Source: Candida dubliniensis CD36 (Eukaryota; Ascomycota; Pichiomycetes; Serinales; Debaryomycetaceae). From it: 64,000 bases of DNA. Of this stretch, positions 18,618 through 28,015 are shown piece by piece (positions within the stretch are counted from its first letter, which is position 1; each line of letters begins with the position of its first letter). The stretch spans positions 620,001 through 684,000 of the forward strand of contig NC_012867.1 in NCBI RefSeq assembly GCF_000026945.1, read 5' to 3'. The notes beneath the pieces are model-generated. The model had not been told where the DNA came from, searched no databases, and saw nothing but the letters and a program-made list of their open reading frames with translations. The position numbers and the translations under genes were made by a program.

Positions 18618-21122
18618 ATGGCATCACTTAGATCATTTATTAAAAGTGTTAGGAAAGCCAAAACGATAGCTGATGAAAGATCAGTAGTCCAAAAAGAATC
18701 AGCAGCCATCAGAACATCATTTAGAGACCCTGGTCTTGATCAAACCACTAGACGTATCAACATTTCCAAACTTTTATACTTGTATATAATGGGAGAAAAA
18801 ACACATTTTGGACAGGTTGAATGTCTTAAATTATTAGCATCACCAAGATTTGCTGATAAAAGATTAGGATATTTGGCATGTATGTTGATATTGGATGAAA
18901 ATCAAGAAGTTTTAACTTTATTGACCAATTCATTAGATAATGACATGCAACATCCTAATTCTTTTATAGTTGGATTAGCTCTTTGTTGTCTTGGTAATAT
19001 TGCCTCGCCAGAGTTGGCTAGAGATTTATATACTAATGTTGAAACTATTATTGATTCGAAAAATGTTTATTTAAAGAAAAAGGCCTGTATAGTTGCTGCT
19101 AAATTAATTGAAAAGGAACCTGAATTGGCAGAATTTTTCATTACGAAAATCAATTCATTAATTAATGAAAAGCAACCAAGTTTATTATTAGGGACCATTA
19201 GATTAATTCAAGCATTATATTTTGCTTCGGAAGAATCTCGACCAATTTTAATTAAAACCATTCCTAAATTAGTTGCTGATTTAAAACGAACTACTACTAG
19301 TGGTTATCAACCCGATTATGATGTTACAGGAACTACTGATCCATTTTTACAAGTTCTGTTATTGGAAACATTAAGAATATTAGCCCGTGATGAACAATGT
19401 CCACCACAATATTTGGAACAAATAAATGATATATTAACTCAAGTGGCATCTAATTTAGATAGTGGGAAAAATGCTGCTCATGCCATTTTATATGAATGTG
19501 TGAAAACTATATTTGCTATTCAATCAGATCAATCATTGAAAATTTTGGGGGTCAATATTTTAGGGAAATTTTTATCGACTAAAGATAATAATACCCGATA
19601 TGTGGCATTAGATACATTGTTGACAGTAGTAACAATTGAACCAATGGCAGTACAAAGACATAGATCTACCATTGTCAATTGTTTATCTGATGGTGATATT
19701 TCTATTCGAAGAAGAGCATTGGAATTATCATTTGGTATTCTTAATGAACAAAATATTCGTGTATTAGCAAGAGAAATTTTAACATTTTTAGAAAGATGTA
19801 ATGATCAAGAATTGAAATCTTATGTTACATCTCAATTGACTATTGCTGCTAATAAATATTCTCCTAATGATAAATGGCATTTTGATACATTAATTAGAAT
19901 GTTAAAAGTTGGTGGTAATGCGTTAACTCCAGATATAATTTCCAATATTCTTGCCCTTATTTTACAATGTAATGATTCTGAATTGAAAAAACATATTGCT
20001 TCCAAATTAGTTGCTTCATGTTTAGAAACGACTAATCAATATGGATTAGCATTAATTACTAGTTGGACAATGGGGGAATATGGTGATTTAATATTGGGTA
20101 ATACTGTTGAAGTTAATGGTAAAACCATTACTATTACTGAACAAAAATTGAGTCAACTTATTGATGATTTAATTAATAATACCAATTTTTCTGAATCAGA
20201 AACAATTCAATTGACTTCATATATTTTAACATCAATTATTAAATTATCAATTAAATTTAAAGATAATCAAGTCATTGAACATTTACGATTAATATTAAAT
20301 GGCAAAACTCATGATCCTAATTTGGAAATTCAAACTAGAGCAGTTGAATATCAACAAATTTTCGGTCAAGATAGTACTTTGAAAAGAGGATTATTAGCTC
20401 GTATGCCCCCACCACCAGTGAAACAACGTCAAGCATTAACTTTACATAAATCTACTGCCAATGCTAGTACTACTACTACTAATAAATCATTGAAAAAATC
20501 AACTAATGAGACTACTGGTGGTGGTAGTGATAATTTATTACTTGATTTAATGGATGATATTGTTTCAACACCAACTAATCAACAACAACAAGGAGATGTT
20601 ATTTCAGATATTTTTGGTGGCGGTAGTAGTAGCACCAATAGTGGCAGTAACACAAACAAATCAACAATTAATAATGCGGCAATTTTGGATCTCTTTAATA
20701 GCACTACCACCACAACAACTAGTTCGATAAATCCCGCGGGTGGATCGATACAAGAAATTCCTGCATTTGAAAATAATGATGTGAGAATTTCATTTATACC
20801 AAAATCATTCCCTCAAACTGGTGAAGCTATTATAGAAGCAATAATTAGATCGAAAATCAATGATAATATTGATCAATTTCAATTATTAATTGCGGTACCA
20901 AAATCACAAAAATTAACTATTTCTTCAACTTCAGGAGGTGATTCATTAATTGGTGGTAGTGCTACCACCACTAATGAATCAATTAGACAAACTTTGAAAA
21001 TTGTTGGTAAACAAGGGGCAAAAATTAAATTAAGAGTTAAAGTGAAATATCATATTAACAATAACGAAAATAATTCTGTTGAAGATCAATTTGATTTTGC
21101 TGGATTTGAGAATAATTTATAA
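18618..21122 (+). CDS. APL4: AP-1 clathrin adaptor gamma subunit (gamma-adaptin)
   Basis: The 834-residue large subunit of the AP-1 complex sorts cargo into clathrin-coated vesicles at the trans-Golgi/endosomes. An alpha-solenoid trunk fills residues 1 to about 590 (RDPGLDQTTRRINISKLLYLYIMGE and HFGQVECLKLLASPRF in the first 75). A low-complexity Thr/Ser/Asn hinge follows and contains LLLDLMDD, close to a clathrin-box motif. A C-terminal gamma-ear domain (about 715-834) binds accessory proteins. Length is close to yeast Apl4 (832). Codon 247 is CTG (19356-19358), so that residue should be serine. The ear is complete, which matters because a NECAP-like protein with a gamma-ear-type motif is encoded at 47.7 kb. 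Confidence 0.94.
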   Translation: MASLRSFIKSVRKAKTIADERSVVQKESAAIRTSFRDPGLDQTTRRINISKLLYLYIMGEKTHFGQVECLKLLASPRFADKRLGYLACMLILDENQEVLTLLTNSLDNDMQHPNSFIVGLALCCLGNIASPELARDLYTNVETIIDSKNVYLKKKACIVAAKLIEKEPELAEFFITKINSLINEKQPSLLLGTIRLIQALYFASEESRPILIKTIPKLVADLKRTTTSGYQPDYDVTGTTDPFLQVLLLETLRILARDEQCPPQYLEQINDILTQVASNLDSGKNAAHAILYECVKTIFAIQSDQSLKILGVNILGKFLSTKDNNTRYVALDTLLTVVTIEPMAVQRHRSTIVNCLSDGDISIRRRALELSFGILNEQNIRVLAREILTFLERCNDQELKSYVTSQLTIAANKYSPNDKWHFDTLIRMLKVGGNALTPDIISNILALILQCNDSELKKHIASKLVASCLETTNQYGLALITSWTMGEYGDLILGNTVEVNGKTITITEQKLSQLIDDLINNTNFSESETIQLTSYILTSIIKLSIKFKDNQVIEHLRLILNGKTHDPNLEIQTRAVEYQQIFGQDSTLKRGLLARMPPPPVKQRQALTLHKSTANASTTTTNKSLKKSTNETTGGGSDNLLLDLMDDIVSTPTNQQQQGDVISDIFGGGSSSTNSGSNTNKSTINNAAILDLFNSTTTTTTSSINPAGGSIQEIPAFENNDVRISFIPKSFPQTGEAIIEAIIRSKINDNIDQFQLLIAVPKSQKLTISSTSGGDSLIGGSATTTNESIRQTLKIVGKQGAKIKLRVKVKYHINNNENNSVEDQFDFAGFENNL

Positions 21123-21594
21123 ATATTGAAATCTATGTATGTCAATAAAAAGAATATAATATATATATTTACCATTGAGGATATTTAACCGGAATTATAA
21201 TTTGCATACTGGCCTTGGCTTGGTTGTGGTCGAAAAAAACATTAGGTTCGATTGCTATTTATTAATTGCACCAAAAAAAACTAAAAAGTTAAATATTGCT
21301 AAAACAACAACTAGCTTGTCTAATTTAACTCAATTTGCAGAGATTATTCTTTTCCATTCCATCAAATACCATTTTCCCATTTTAGAGTTTACAAGTTATA
21401 ACCACAACCAATAATAAACAAGAAAACCCCTATTTGGTTTAAATTTCTCCTCATTTTAGATCCAACACTTATATAGAACTTTGTAATATAAAAGTTAAAC
21501 TAAATCCCTTCCTCTCTTCAATTTCTTTCTATATACTTCTGAAACCACCAGAAGTTAGACAATAAAAATCTTCCCCCTCCCCCCCATTATTATC
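21123..21594. promoter_or_regulatory. Intergenic region downstream of APL4
   Basis: This 472-base AT-rich gap begins with TATATATATT right after APL4, a probable 3'-end signal, and ends with a C-rich leader before the ATG at 21595. A 79-codon frame inside it has no recognisable features and is not called. Confidence 0.35.
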
Positions 21595-22008
21595 ATGTTT
21601 AGATTAAAACCTATTCAATCAACAATTTTGAAAAAACCAACTTCTCATTATACTTCATTTCCCAGCAAAAGATTAATATCTCATAGTGTTGGTAATGGAA
21701 CAAAAGGTCAACCAACATGGCCACTGTTTCAATCATTGACTAATTCATTTTCTCGAGAAAGTATAAAACTTTTCGGTTGGTCAATGGCTTTACTGGTAGC
21801 ATTATTAATTTGGCCAATTGGAATTGTTGATTTATCAAATAAAATTGATCATGTACCTAAAGATAAAGGAGCTCAAGTACAATTACATCGAATTGAAGGA
21901 ACTATTGATAAATATGATGCCACTGTTGAAATTCCTCAAACTTTTGTAAGTCTTGATAAACTGGATGAAGAAGAAGCTGAAGATGTTACTGTTGATGATG
22001 AAGAATAG
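21595..22008 (+). CDS. Small single-pass protein, probably mitochondrial inner membrane
   Basis: I do not recognise a family for this 137-residue protein. Residues 1-33 are rich in Lys, Arg, Ser and Thr with no acidic residue, as in a mitochondrial presequence. One hydrophobic segment (about 59-78) is flanked by Lys/Asp residues, and a very acidic tail (DEEEAEDVTVDDEE) ends the chain. This plan suggests an inner-membrane protein with the tail in the intermembrane space, but that is inference. The ATG follows a C-rich leader. It ends about 75 bases from the convergent RPC82 gene. Confidence 0.7.
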   Translation: MFRLKPIQSTILKKPTSHYTSFPSKRLISHSVGNGTKGQPTWPLFQSLTNSFSRESIKLFGWSMALLVALLIWPIGIVDLSNKIDHVPKDKGAQVQLHRIEGTIDKYDATVEIPQTFVSLDKLDEEEAEDVTVDDEE

Positions 22009-22083
22009 AAACTAGGTAGAGAATGTTGTTTAGATATGTTTAGGGTTAGAAAATATTATACTGTTTGATTTATGTTTATCCAA

Positions 22084-23916
22084 TTAATCAACTAAATTAT
22101 AAAGACTATATAAACTTTTAATTCTTTGAAATTTAACCAAATTTTTAATTTCTCGAAGTTGTAAATCATTTAATAATTTTAACTCACGATCAAGTAAATA
22201 TTGATCTTCTTGACCTTCAACTAATTTATATTTTTCTAATAATATTTTATGTTCCAGTTTAAAATCTTGAATTCGATTTAAAATTTCTGCCATATCATAA
22301 ATTAAACAATTGATTAAATAATTAAAACTATTATTATTATTTTTATATCGAAATAAATAAAAAGTTTTCGATGCAGCTCTATCAGCACTACGAGGAACTT
22401 CTTGAATTTCAATTATATTAGCTTTAATTAAATGATAAAGTTCACTTCTAACAGTTTTTTCTTTTAATAATGCTCCATTAGATATAGTTTTTTCATCACA
22501 TAATTTCATAGATTTAACACATCGTAAAATTCTAAAAGCATAATCCCCCAATGTAGCTTTAACTAATGATTCAAAATTATTTTGTTTTAAAATATTGGTT
22601 AAATGAGAAAATGGAATTGTATAATTACCAGGAGAAATTTCATTAACAAATGGTGTATTGGTACCATTAAGTAATAATTTCAAATGTTGTTCTATAATGT
22701 TCAAATCAACCAAACTACCATTTGATGATGATGATGATGAGGAAGTGGAAGTGGAAACAGAAGAAGCAATACCATCTTCAAGTTTGATCTTTTTCGATGT
22801 TGGTGATGATGAGGTGTTGTTGTTGTTGTTGCTGTTGTCACCATTTTCTAATGGTCGTTTAGGTTTAGCAAAAGTTGGAGTAATGATTGAACTTTTAAAA
22901 TCTATTTCTTTTGGTAAAAGTCTTTGAATATCTCTTGCTGAAAATGTAATTTTTTTTTCATTAACCAATTTATTTTCCATAGAAAGAATATATTCTTTAA
23001 CATCTTTGGGATCATTAATTAATCCAGGAATATTTAATAATGGATATTCTAATGATGGACTTTTAATTTCAATATATTTTAAAGCCGCATTATAAATAAT
23101 AGCTGTCAATACTCCAATTTTCGATCTAACCATATTTACAAATGCATTAGTTCGTAAATGTTTTTGAAATCGTGATAAATTAAATGTAACAACCAATTCT
23201 GGTTTCAATTTCTTTATCCCATTAATTTCAGTATATACATCACCACCACTACCACCCGATTCTAATAATGTATTTAATTTTATTTTAGCTTTAGCTTGAG
23301 CTTCAGCAACTCGTTTAATTTCAGAAGTAACTGATGATCTTGGAGTTTCTTTTAAACATTCTTGAAAAATTTTATTCCAAATATCATCTAATGAATGGAA
23401 ATGGAAATCTTGTAATTTAATTAACCAATTATCATTAAATAATTTCAAAAACTTATTTTCTTGATTAATTTTCATTGAATTAGATTTAGATTTATCATCT
23501 TGCTGATTAAATTGATTTAAATAATCTTCAATTTTAACATGTCCATGAATCAATATATTTTGAATAATTTCTGCTTCTTCATCTCCATATTGTCTTTTAA
23601 TATGATTAATAATATCTCCACTATATACAAATAATAATAACCCAGTTTCTTTTAATGAATAATAAAATTTCCCATTTTTGTCTTCTTGCCAATAATATAT
23701 ACAATTTAATTGAATTAATGATACTAAAGCAGATTTAATATTCTTGAAAGGGATTTTCGTACGATTACTAATTTCTTTAGCAGTTAATCTCCCATTAGAA
23801 ATTAAAATTGATATTATACATGATGCAATCTCTCCAAGATGAGTTGTTGCCAAAGTGGTATATAAATATGATTTGGGAGATTGTGTTCTCGCTGTTTCCA
23901 TTTGTATTTCATCCAT
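22084..23916 (-). CDS. RPC82: RNA polymerase III subunit C82 (RPC3-type)
   Basis: The 610-residue subunit belongs to the Rpc82-Rpc34-Rpc31 subcomplex of RNA polymerase III, used in transcription initiation on tRNA and 5S genes. It is built of winged-helix repeats: the first near residues 18-80 (HLGEIASCIISILISNG), others across 100-320 and 430-540, and a C-terminal coiled segment. An Asn/Ser-rich loop (about 355-395) interrupts the fold. The open frame begins at a TTG (23932-23934), so I place the start at the first ATG (23914-23916). A palindromic TCACGTGA site lies about 140 bases upstream. Confidence 0.92.
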   Translation of the reverse strand: MDEIQMETARTQSPKSYLYTTLATTHLGEIASCIISILISNGRLTAKEISNRTKIPFKNIKSALVSLIQLNCIYYWQEDKNGKFYYSLKETGLLLFVYSGDIINHIKRQYGDEEAEIIQNILIHGHVKIEDYLNQFNQQDDKSKSNSMKINQENKFLKLFNDNWLIKLQDFHFHSLDDIWNKIFQECLKETPRSSVTSEIKRVAEAQAKAKIKLNTLLESGGSGGDVYTEINGIKKLKPELVVTFNLSRFQKHLRTNAFVNMVRSKIGVLTAIIYNAALKYIEIKSPSLEYPLLNIPGLINDPKDVKEYILSMENKLVNEKKITFSARDIQRLLPKEIDFKSSIITPTFAKPKRPLENGDNSNNNNNTSSSPTSKKIKLEDGIASSVSTSTSSSSSSSNGSLVDLNIIEQHLKLLLNGTNTPFVNEISPGNYTIPFSHLTNILKQNNFESLVKATLGDYAFRILRCVKSMKLCDEKTISNGALLKEKTVRSELYHLIKANIIEIQEVPRSADRAASKTFYLFRYKNNNNSFNYLINCLIYDMAEILNRIQDFKLEHKILLEKYKLVEGQEDQYLLDRELKLLNDLQLREIKNLVKFQRIKSLYSLYNLVD

Positions 23917-25249
23917 GGTTGGTTTGAATGTCAACTGCTTATAGATTTAAATCTTTCCCATCAAAGCAAAGGAAAAGCATCGTTTTGAAAAAAAAAAAAA
24001 AAAAAAAAAATTTGTTTTTCCTTTCCGGTTGATTTTTTTATAAATAAGAAGAGATGATCACGTGATACGCCAGCTCACCATTTATACCCATGATATACAA
24101 CCAGTGAGGATGTATCTAGAAACTAATTAGTTGGCTTTCGACAAAATTGCTTTTAATATCTTGCTTATTCCTAAGATATGTGTTCTAATACATGGATAAA
24201 TATTGCATTCCTCTAATAAAATTTGGCAAGAAAATAAAAAACACACACAACGCTACCATGTAGAATACACATTGGAACGATGTTTCCAGTTCTCCTTTAT
24301 TTGGTAGCATTGGTGAGTTCCCATTAACAATATATATATTAATTGTCTTAACTAGTAAAGCTCCTACAGGTGATTTGAAGGGTGGAATATATCAAAGTTA
24401 TTCTAACAGATTAGAATTTACTGTTCCTTTTTGATTTTGTCCAAGAACAAACATTATTGATAACTTGACCGTTCAAACAGAAAAGACTACAATTGCGATT
24501 TCTTAACACTAACCAGCATTGGAGAGTAAACATTGGTAAACACGGCATCAAAAAAATAATACCATCAAGAAAGTCAATGAATTGTGACATTTGAAAAGTT
24601 TAAATCTTGTTCATATGCTTCCCTTACTTTTTTTTTTCTTGGTCGACTTCTTTAGTTACAGTTTCAAATTGTTTAACTCTTTGAAAAGAATTTCAACTAT
24701 CCATATGGATATGGTATTTGATAAGAAAATCTGATAAATAAAAAAAAAGACTGCACTAAAAGTACTGGTTGTAGTTTCCTCAAAATAATATTGTATAAGA
24801 AACTAATCACTTTGACAAAAACTGTAATAACAGCCACCTCTTTATAAACTTTCTGTTCAGAGGGCATTTGATTCCTGTAAAAAAAAACAACACCACATTT
24901 GGAACTGTGGCAGATACTGTATTATATTGTATAGTTGCAATTGCAAAACTTTATCATATATTTGAGTAACATTGTGTGTTATCTCAATTCAACCAATTAA
25001 TTGATAGAAAAGCTTAAACTTAATAACCCTTCCATAATGAATGATTGGTAGACGATAACAATAATTATTACATTGATTCTAAGATAAGTAACCCTGAGAA
25101 GAAACCCATATGTCAAATATTATTATCTTACAATTTACTTAGATATTATGTTCTATATATATAATTTCCTATATTTCTTTCTTTTTTTTTTTGTTTTGCA
25201 ATTATTGATTTACTTGTTTCTACCAATATAAAAAAAAACAGTATATATA
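23917..25249. promoter_or_regulatory. Divergent intergenic region RPC82 / OPT transporter
   Basis: This 1.3-kb region has a poly-A run (about 23989-24010) and the Cbf1-type palindrome TCACGTGA (24058-24065) on the RPC82 side, then about 1.1 kb of AT-rich sequence that probably serves the transporter gene. No RNA gene or repeat element was seen. Confidence 0.45.
24058..24065. promoter_or_regulatory. Cbf1-type palindrome TCACGTGA upstream of RPC82
   Basis: This perfect 8-bp palindrome with a CACGTG core is about 140 bases before the RPC82 ATG. Cbf1 binds such E-boxes; binding here is inference. Confidence 0.4.
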
Positions 25250-28015
25250 ATGACACAAGAACCTATCATTCCAGTCATTTCCCAAATTAAAACCATTCAA
25301 AGTCATTTACAAACTCAAGACCATGAAATAAATCTTGATATAATAACTTCTCAACAATTTTCCCTTGGTGATATTGCTACTTCATTAACTAATGATCAAA
25401 AATGGTTTGTTTTGAAACGATTACATTTTGATACTTTAGTTTCATTTAAAAATTTACCTACTCTGGCAATATTTATATTAGAAAAATTAGAAAATTTATC
25501 TATTGAAGAAGCAATTGAATTATTGAAACTGGCAATTTTGGAACATAATAATGATGTTAATATTCCAGAAAATGATTTAATATTATGGCGGAAATTGATT
25601 GAATGGAATGATAAAATTGCAGAAAAAAATCTGATTGATAGTAATAATAATACTAGTAGTAGTAATAATGAAAAAGATTTAATCAATTCTAAAATTGATA
25701 TTAATTCAATTGAGAAAGGTAATGGTAACAATACTGCTAATGGGAATTTCTCATATCATCAAATTGTGGATTGGGAGTTGCAAATTCGTTTAGAAGCAGT
25801 ATTAGTTGCTTATTGGTCACCATATCCGGAGGTCAGAGCTGTTACTTTTCCATTTGATGATCCTAAAATTCCAGTTGAAACTTTCAGAGTTTATTTAATT
25901 GGTTTTATTTGGACAGCTATTGGAGCAGTAATTAATCAATTTTTTGCTGAAAGAAGACCAGCAATATCTCTTTCCATGGCAGTTGTACAAGTTTTCCTTT
26001 ATCCATCTGGAATACTTTGTCAGTGGATTTTACCTAATTGGGAATTTCAAATTTGGAAATTAACTATTAACTTAAATCCCGGTCCTTACACATATAAGGA
26101 ACAAATGTTGGCTACGATATTTTGCGGTGTTACTGGAGGTGGAACATCTTATGCTGCTTGGAATATTCTTATGCAAAAATCATCACTTTTTTATAATAAT
26201 CAATGGGTTGATTTTGGTTATCAAGTATTATTAATCTTGTGTACTAATTTCATGGGCATTGGATTAGCTGGAATCATGAGGAAATTTGCCGTATACCCCA
26301 CCAAGGCTGTTTGGCCATCAGTTTTACCTAATTTAGCTTTGAATAAAACTTTATTAACTCCAGGTAAAAAAGAAATAATTAATGGTTGGACTATTCCCAG
26401 TTATAATTTCTTCTTTATTACATTTATTATATCATTTATATATTTTTGGATTCCCGATTACTTATTTCAGGCATTGTCAACTTTCAATTGGATGACTTGG
26501 ATAAAACCTGATAACCTAAATCTTGCTGTAATTACTGGATCAGTTGGTGGATTAGGTTTAAATCCAATAACTACTTTTGATTGGAATTATTTGAGTGCAT
26601 TACTTCAACCACTTCAGGTGCCATTTTTCAATACTGCCTCTAATTTAGTTGGAATGTTTATTGCGTTTTTTTGTATTATTGGTGTTTGGTATTCTAATTA
26701 TAAATGGACCGGGTATTTACCAATCAATGATAATGGACTTTTCACTAACACAGGACAACGATATTCTGTTAGTCTGGTTGTTAACAAAAATAGTTTATTC
26801 GATAATGCAAAATACCAGGAAATTGGCCCACCATTTTATACTGCCGGTAATTTAGTTGTTTATGGGGCATTTTTCGCTCTTTATCCATTTCATATAGTTT
26901 ATGAAATTGGTATGAATTATGAACAAATGTGGGATGCCTGTACATCATTCTGGAGAGTAATTAAAAATTATAAAAAATCTACCTATGATGGATTCAATGA
27001 TCCCCACTGTACAATGATGAAAGCATACCCAGAAGTCCCTGAATGGGCATATTTGATCATTGTTGTTATTGCCTTGGTATTGGCGATTTTATGTGTTAAA
27101 TTATATCCTGCTGAAACTCCAGTATGGGGAATCTTTTTCGCATTAGGGACTAATGTTGTATTCTTGATTCCATTGACTACTATCTATGCCAGAACAGGAT
27201 TTTCCTTTGGATTGAATGTGTTAGTTGAATTGATTGTTGGCTATGCTATCCCTGGTAATGGGCTAGCCTTAGCATTTATAAAAGCATTGGGTTACAACAT
27301 TGATGGCCAGGCACAAAATTTTGTTAATGATTTGAAACAAGGTCATTATGCTAAACTCCCACCAAGAGCTGTTTATCGAGCACAAATATTATCAGTATTT
27401 ATTGCCTCATTTATTCAATTGGGTATTTTAAATTTCCAAATTAATGGAGGTATCAAAGATTATTGTGATCCTAAAAACACTCAGAAATTCACTTGTCCCA
27501 ATGCAAGAACTTTTTATTCAGCTTCAGTGTTATGGGGGGTTATTGGCCCAAAAAGAGTTTTCAATGGGTTATATCCAATTTTAAGATGGTGTTTCTTAAT
27601 TGGATTTCTAATTGCATTCCCATGTATTATTATCAAACGATGGGGTCCAAGAAAATATGTCAAATATTTTGAACCTTCTATTATTATAGGTGGCTTTTTA
27701 AATTATGCACCATATAATTTATCATATTATATTCCTGGATTTTATGTGTCGTTTGTGTTTATGTCATATATTAAGAAAAACTATGAAGCATGGTGGCAGA
27801 AGTATAATTATATCCTTTCCACCGGATTGAATGCTGGTATTGCCTTTTCATCAATTATTATTTTCTTTGCAGTAATGTATCATGCCAAAGACATCAATTG
27901 GTGGGGTAATAATGTTATGTATGAAGGTATGGATTATTTAATGAGCGGTTGGTTAAATGCTACTATTGATGCCCCAGATGGATATTTTGGACCAAGAGTT
28001 GGTCATTTCCCATGA
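25250..28015 (+). CDS. Oligopeptide transporter (OPT) family protein
   Basis: The 921-residue polytopic membrane protein belongs to the OPT family, proton-coupled importers of small peptides (some members move glutathione or metal chelates). A soluble N-terminus of about 200 residues precedes the family signature SPYPEVRAVT, and a dozen or more hydrophobic segments follow. LNPGPYTYKEQ (NPG motif) and KLPPR (KIPPR-type motif) are both present. The N-terminal extension carries a low-complexity Asn/Ser stretch (residues about 126-165). C. albicans has several OPT paralogues and I cannot say which this is; the long N-terminus is more like the Opt2 type. Substrate is not determined by sequence. 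Several in-frame CTG codons should be serine. Confidence 0.9.
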   Translation: MTQEPIIPVISQIKTIQSHLQTQDHEINLDIITSQQFSLGDIATSLTNDQKWFVLKRLHFDTLVSFKNLPTLAIFILEKLENLSIEEAIELLKLAILEHNNDVNIPENDLILWRKLIEWNDKIAEKNLIDSNNNTSSSNNEKDLINSKIDINSIEKGNGNNTANGNFSYHQIVDWELQIRLEAVLVAYWSPYPEVRAVTFPFDDPKIPVETFRVYLIGFIWTAIGAVINQFFAERRPAISLSMAVVQVFLYPSGILCQWILPNWEFQIWKLTINLNPGPYTYKEQMLATIFCGVTGGGTSYAAWNILMQKSSLFYNNQWVDFGYQVLLILCTNFMGIGLAGIMRKFAVYPTKAVWPSVLPNLALNKTLLTPGKKEIINGWTIPSYNFFFITFIISFIYFWIPDYLFQALSTFNWMTWIKPDNLNLAVITGSVGGLGLNPITTFDWNYLSALLQPLQVPFFNTASNLVGMFIAFFCIIGVWYSNYKWTGYLPINDNGLFTNTGQRYSVSLVVNKNSLFDNAKYQEIGPPFYTAGNLVVYGAFFALYPFHIVYEIGMNYEQMWDACTSFWRVIKNYKKSTYDGFNDPHCTMMKAYPEVPEWAYLIIVVIALVLAILCVKLYPAETPVWGIFFALGTNVVFLIPLTTIYARTGFSFGLNVLVELIVGYAIPGNGLALAFIKALGYNIDGQAQNFVNDLKQGHYAKLPPRAVYRAQILSVFIASFIQLGILNFQINGGIKDYCDPKNTQKFTCPNARTFYSASVLWGVIGPKRVFNGLYPILRWCFLIGFLIAFPCIIIKRWGPRKYVKYFEPSIIIGGFLNYAPYNLSYYIPGFYVSFVFMSYIKKNYEAWWQKYNYILSTGLNAGIAFSSIIIFFAVMYHAKDINWWGNNVMYEGMDYLMSGWLNATIDAPDGYFGPRVGHFP

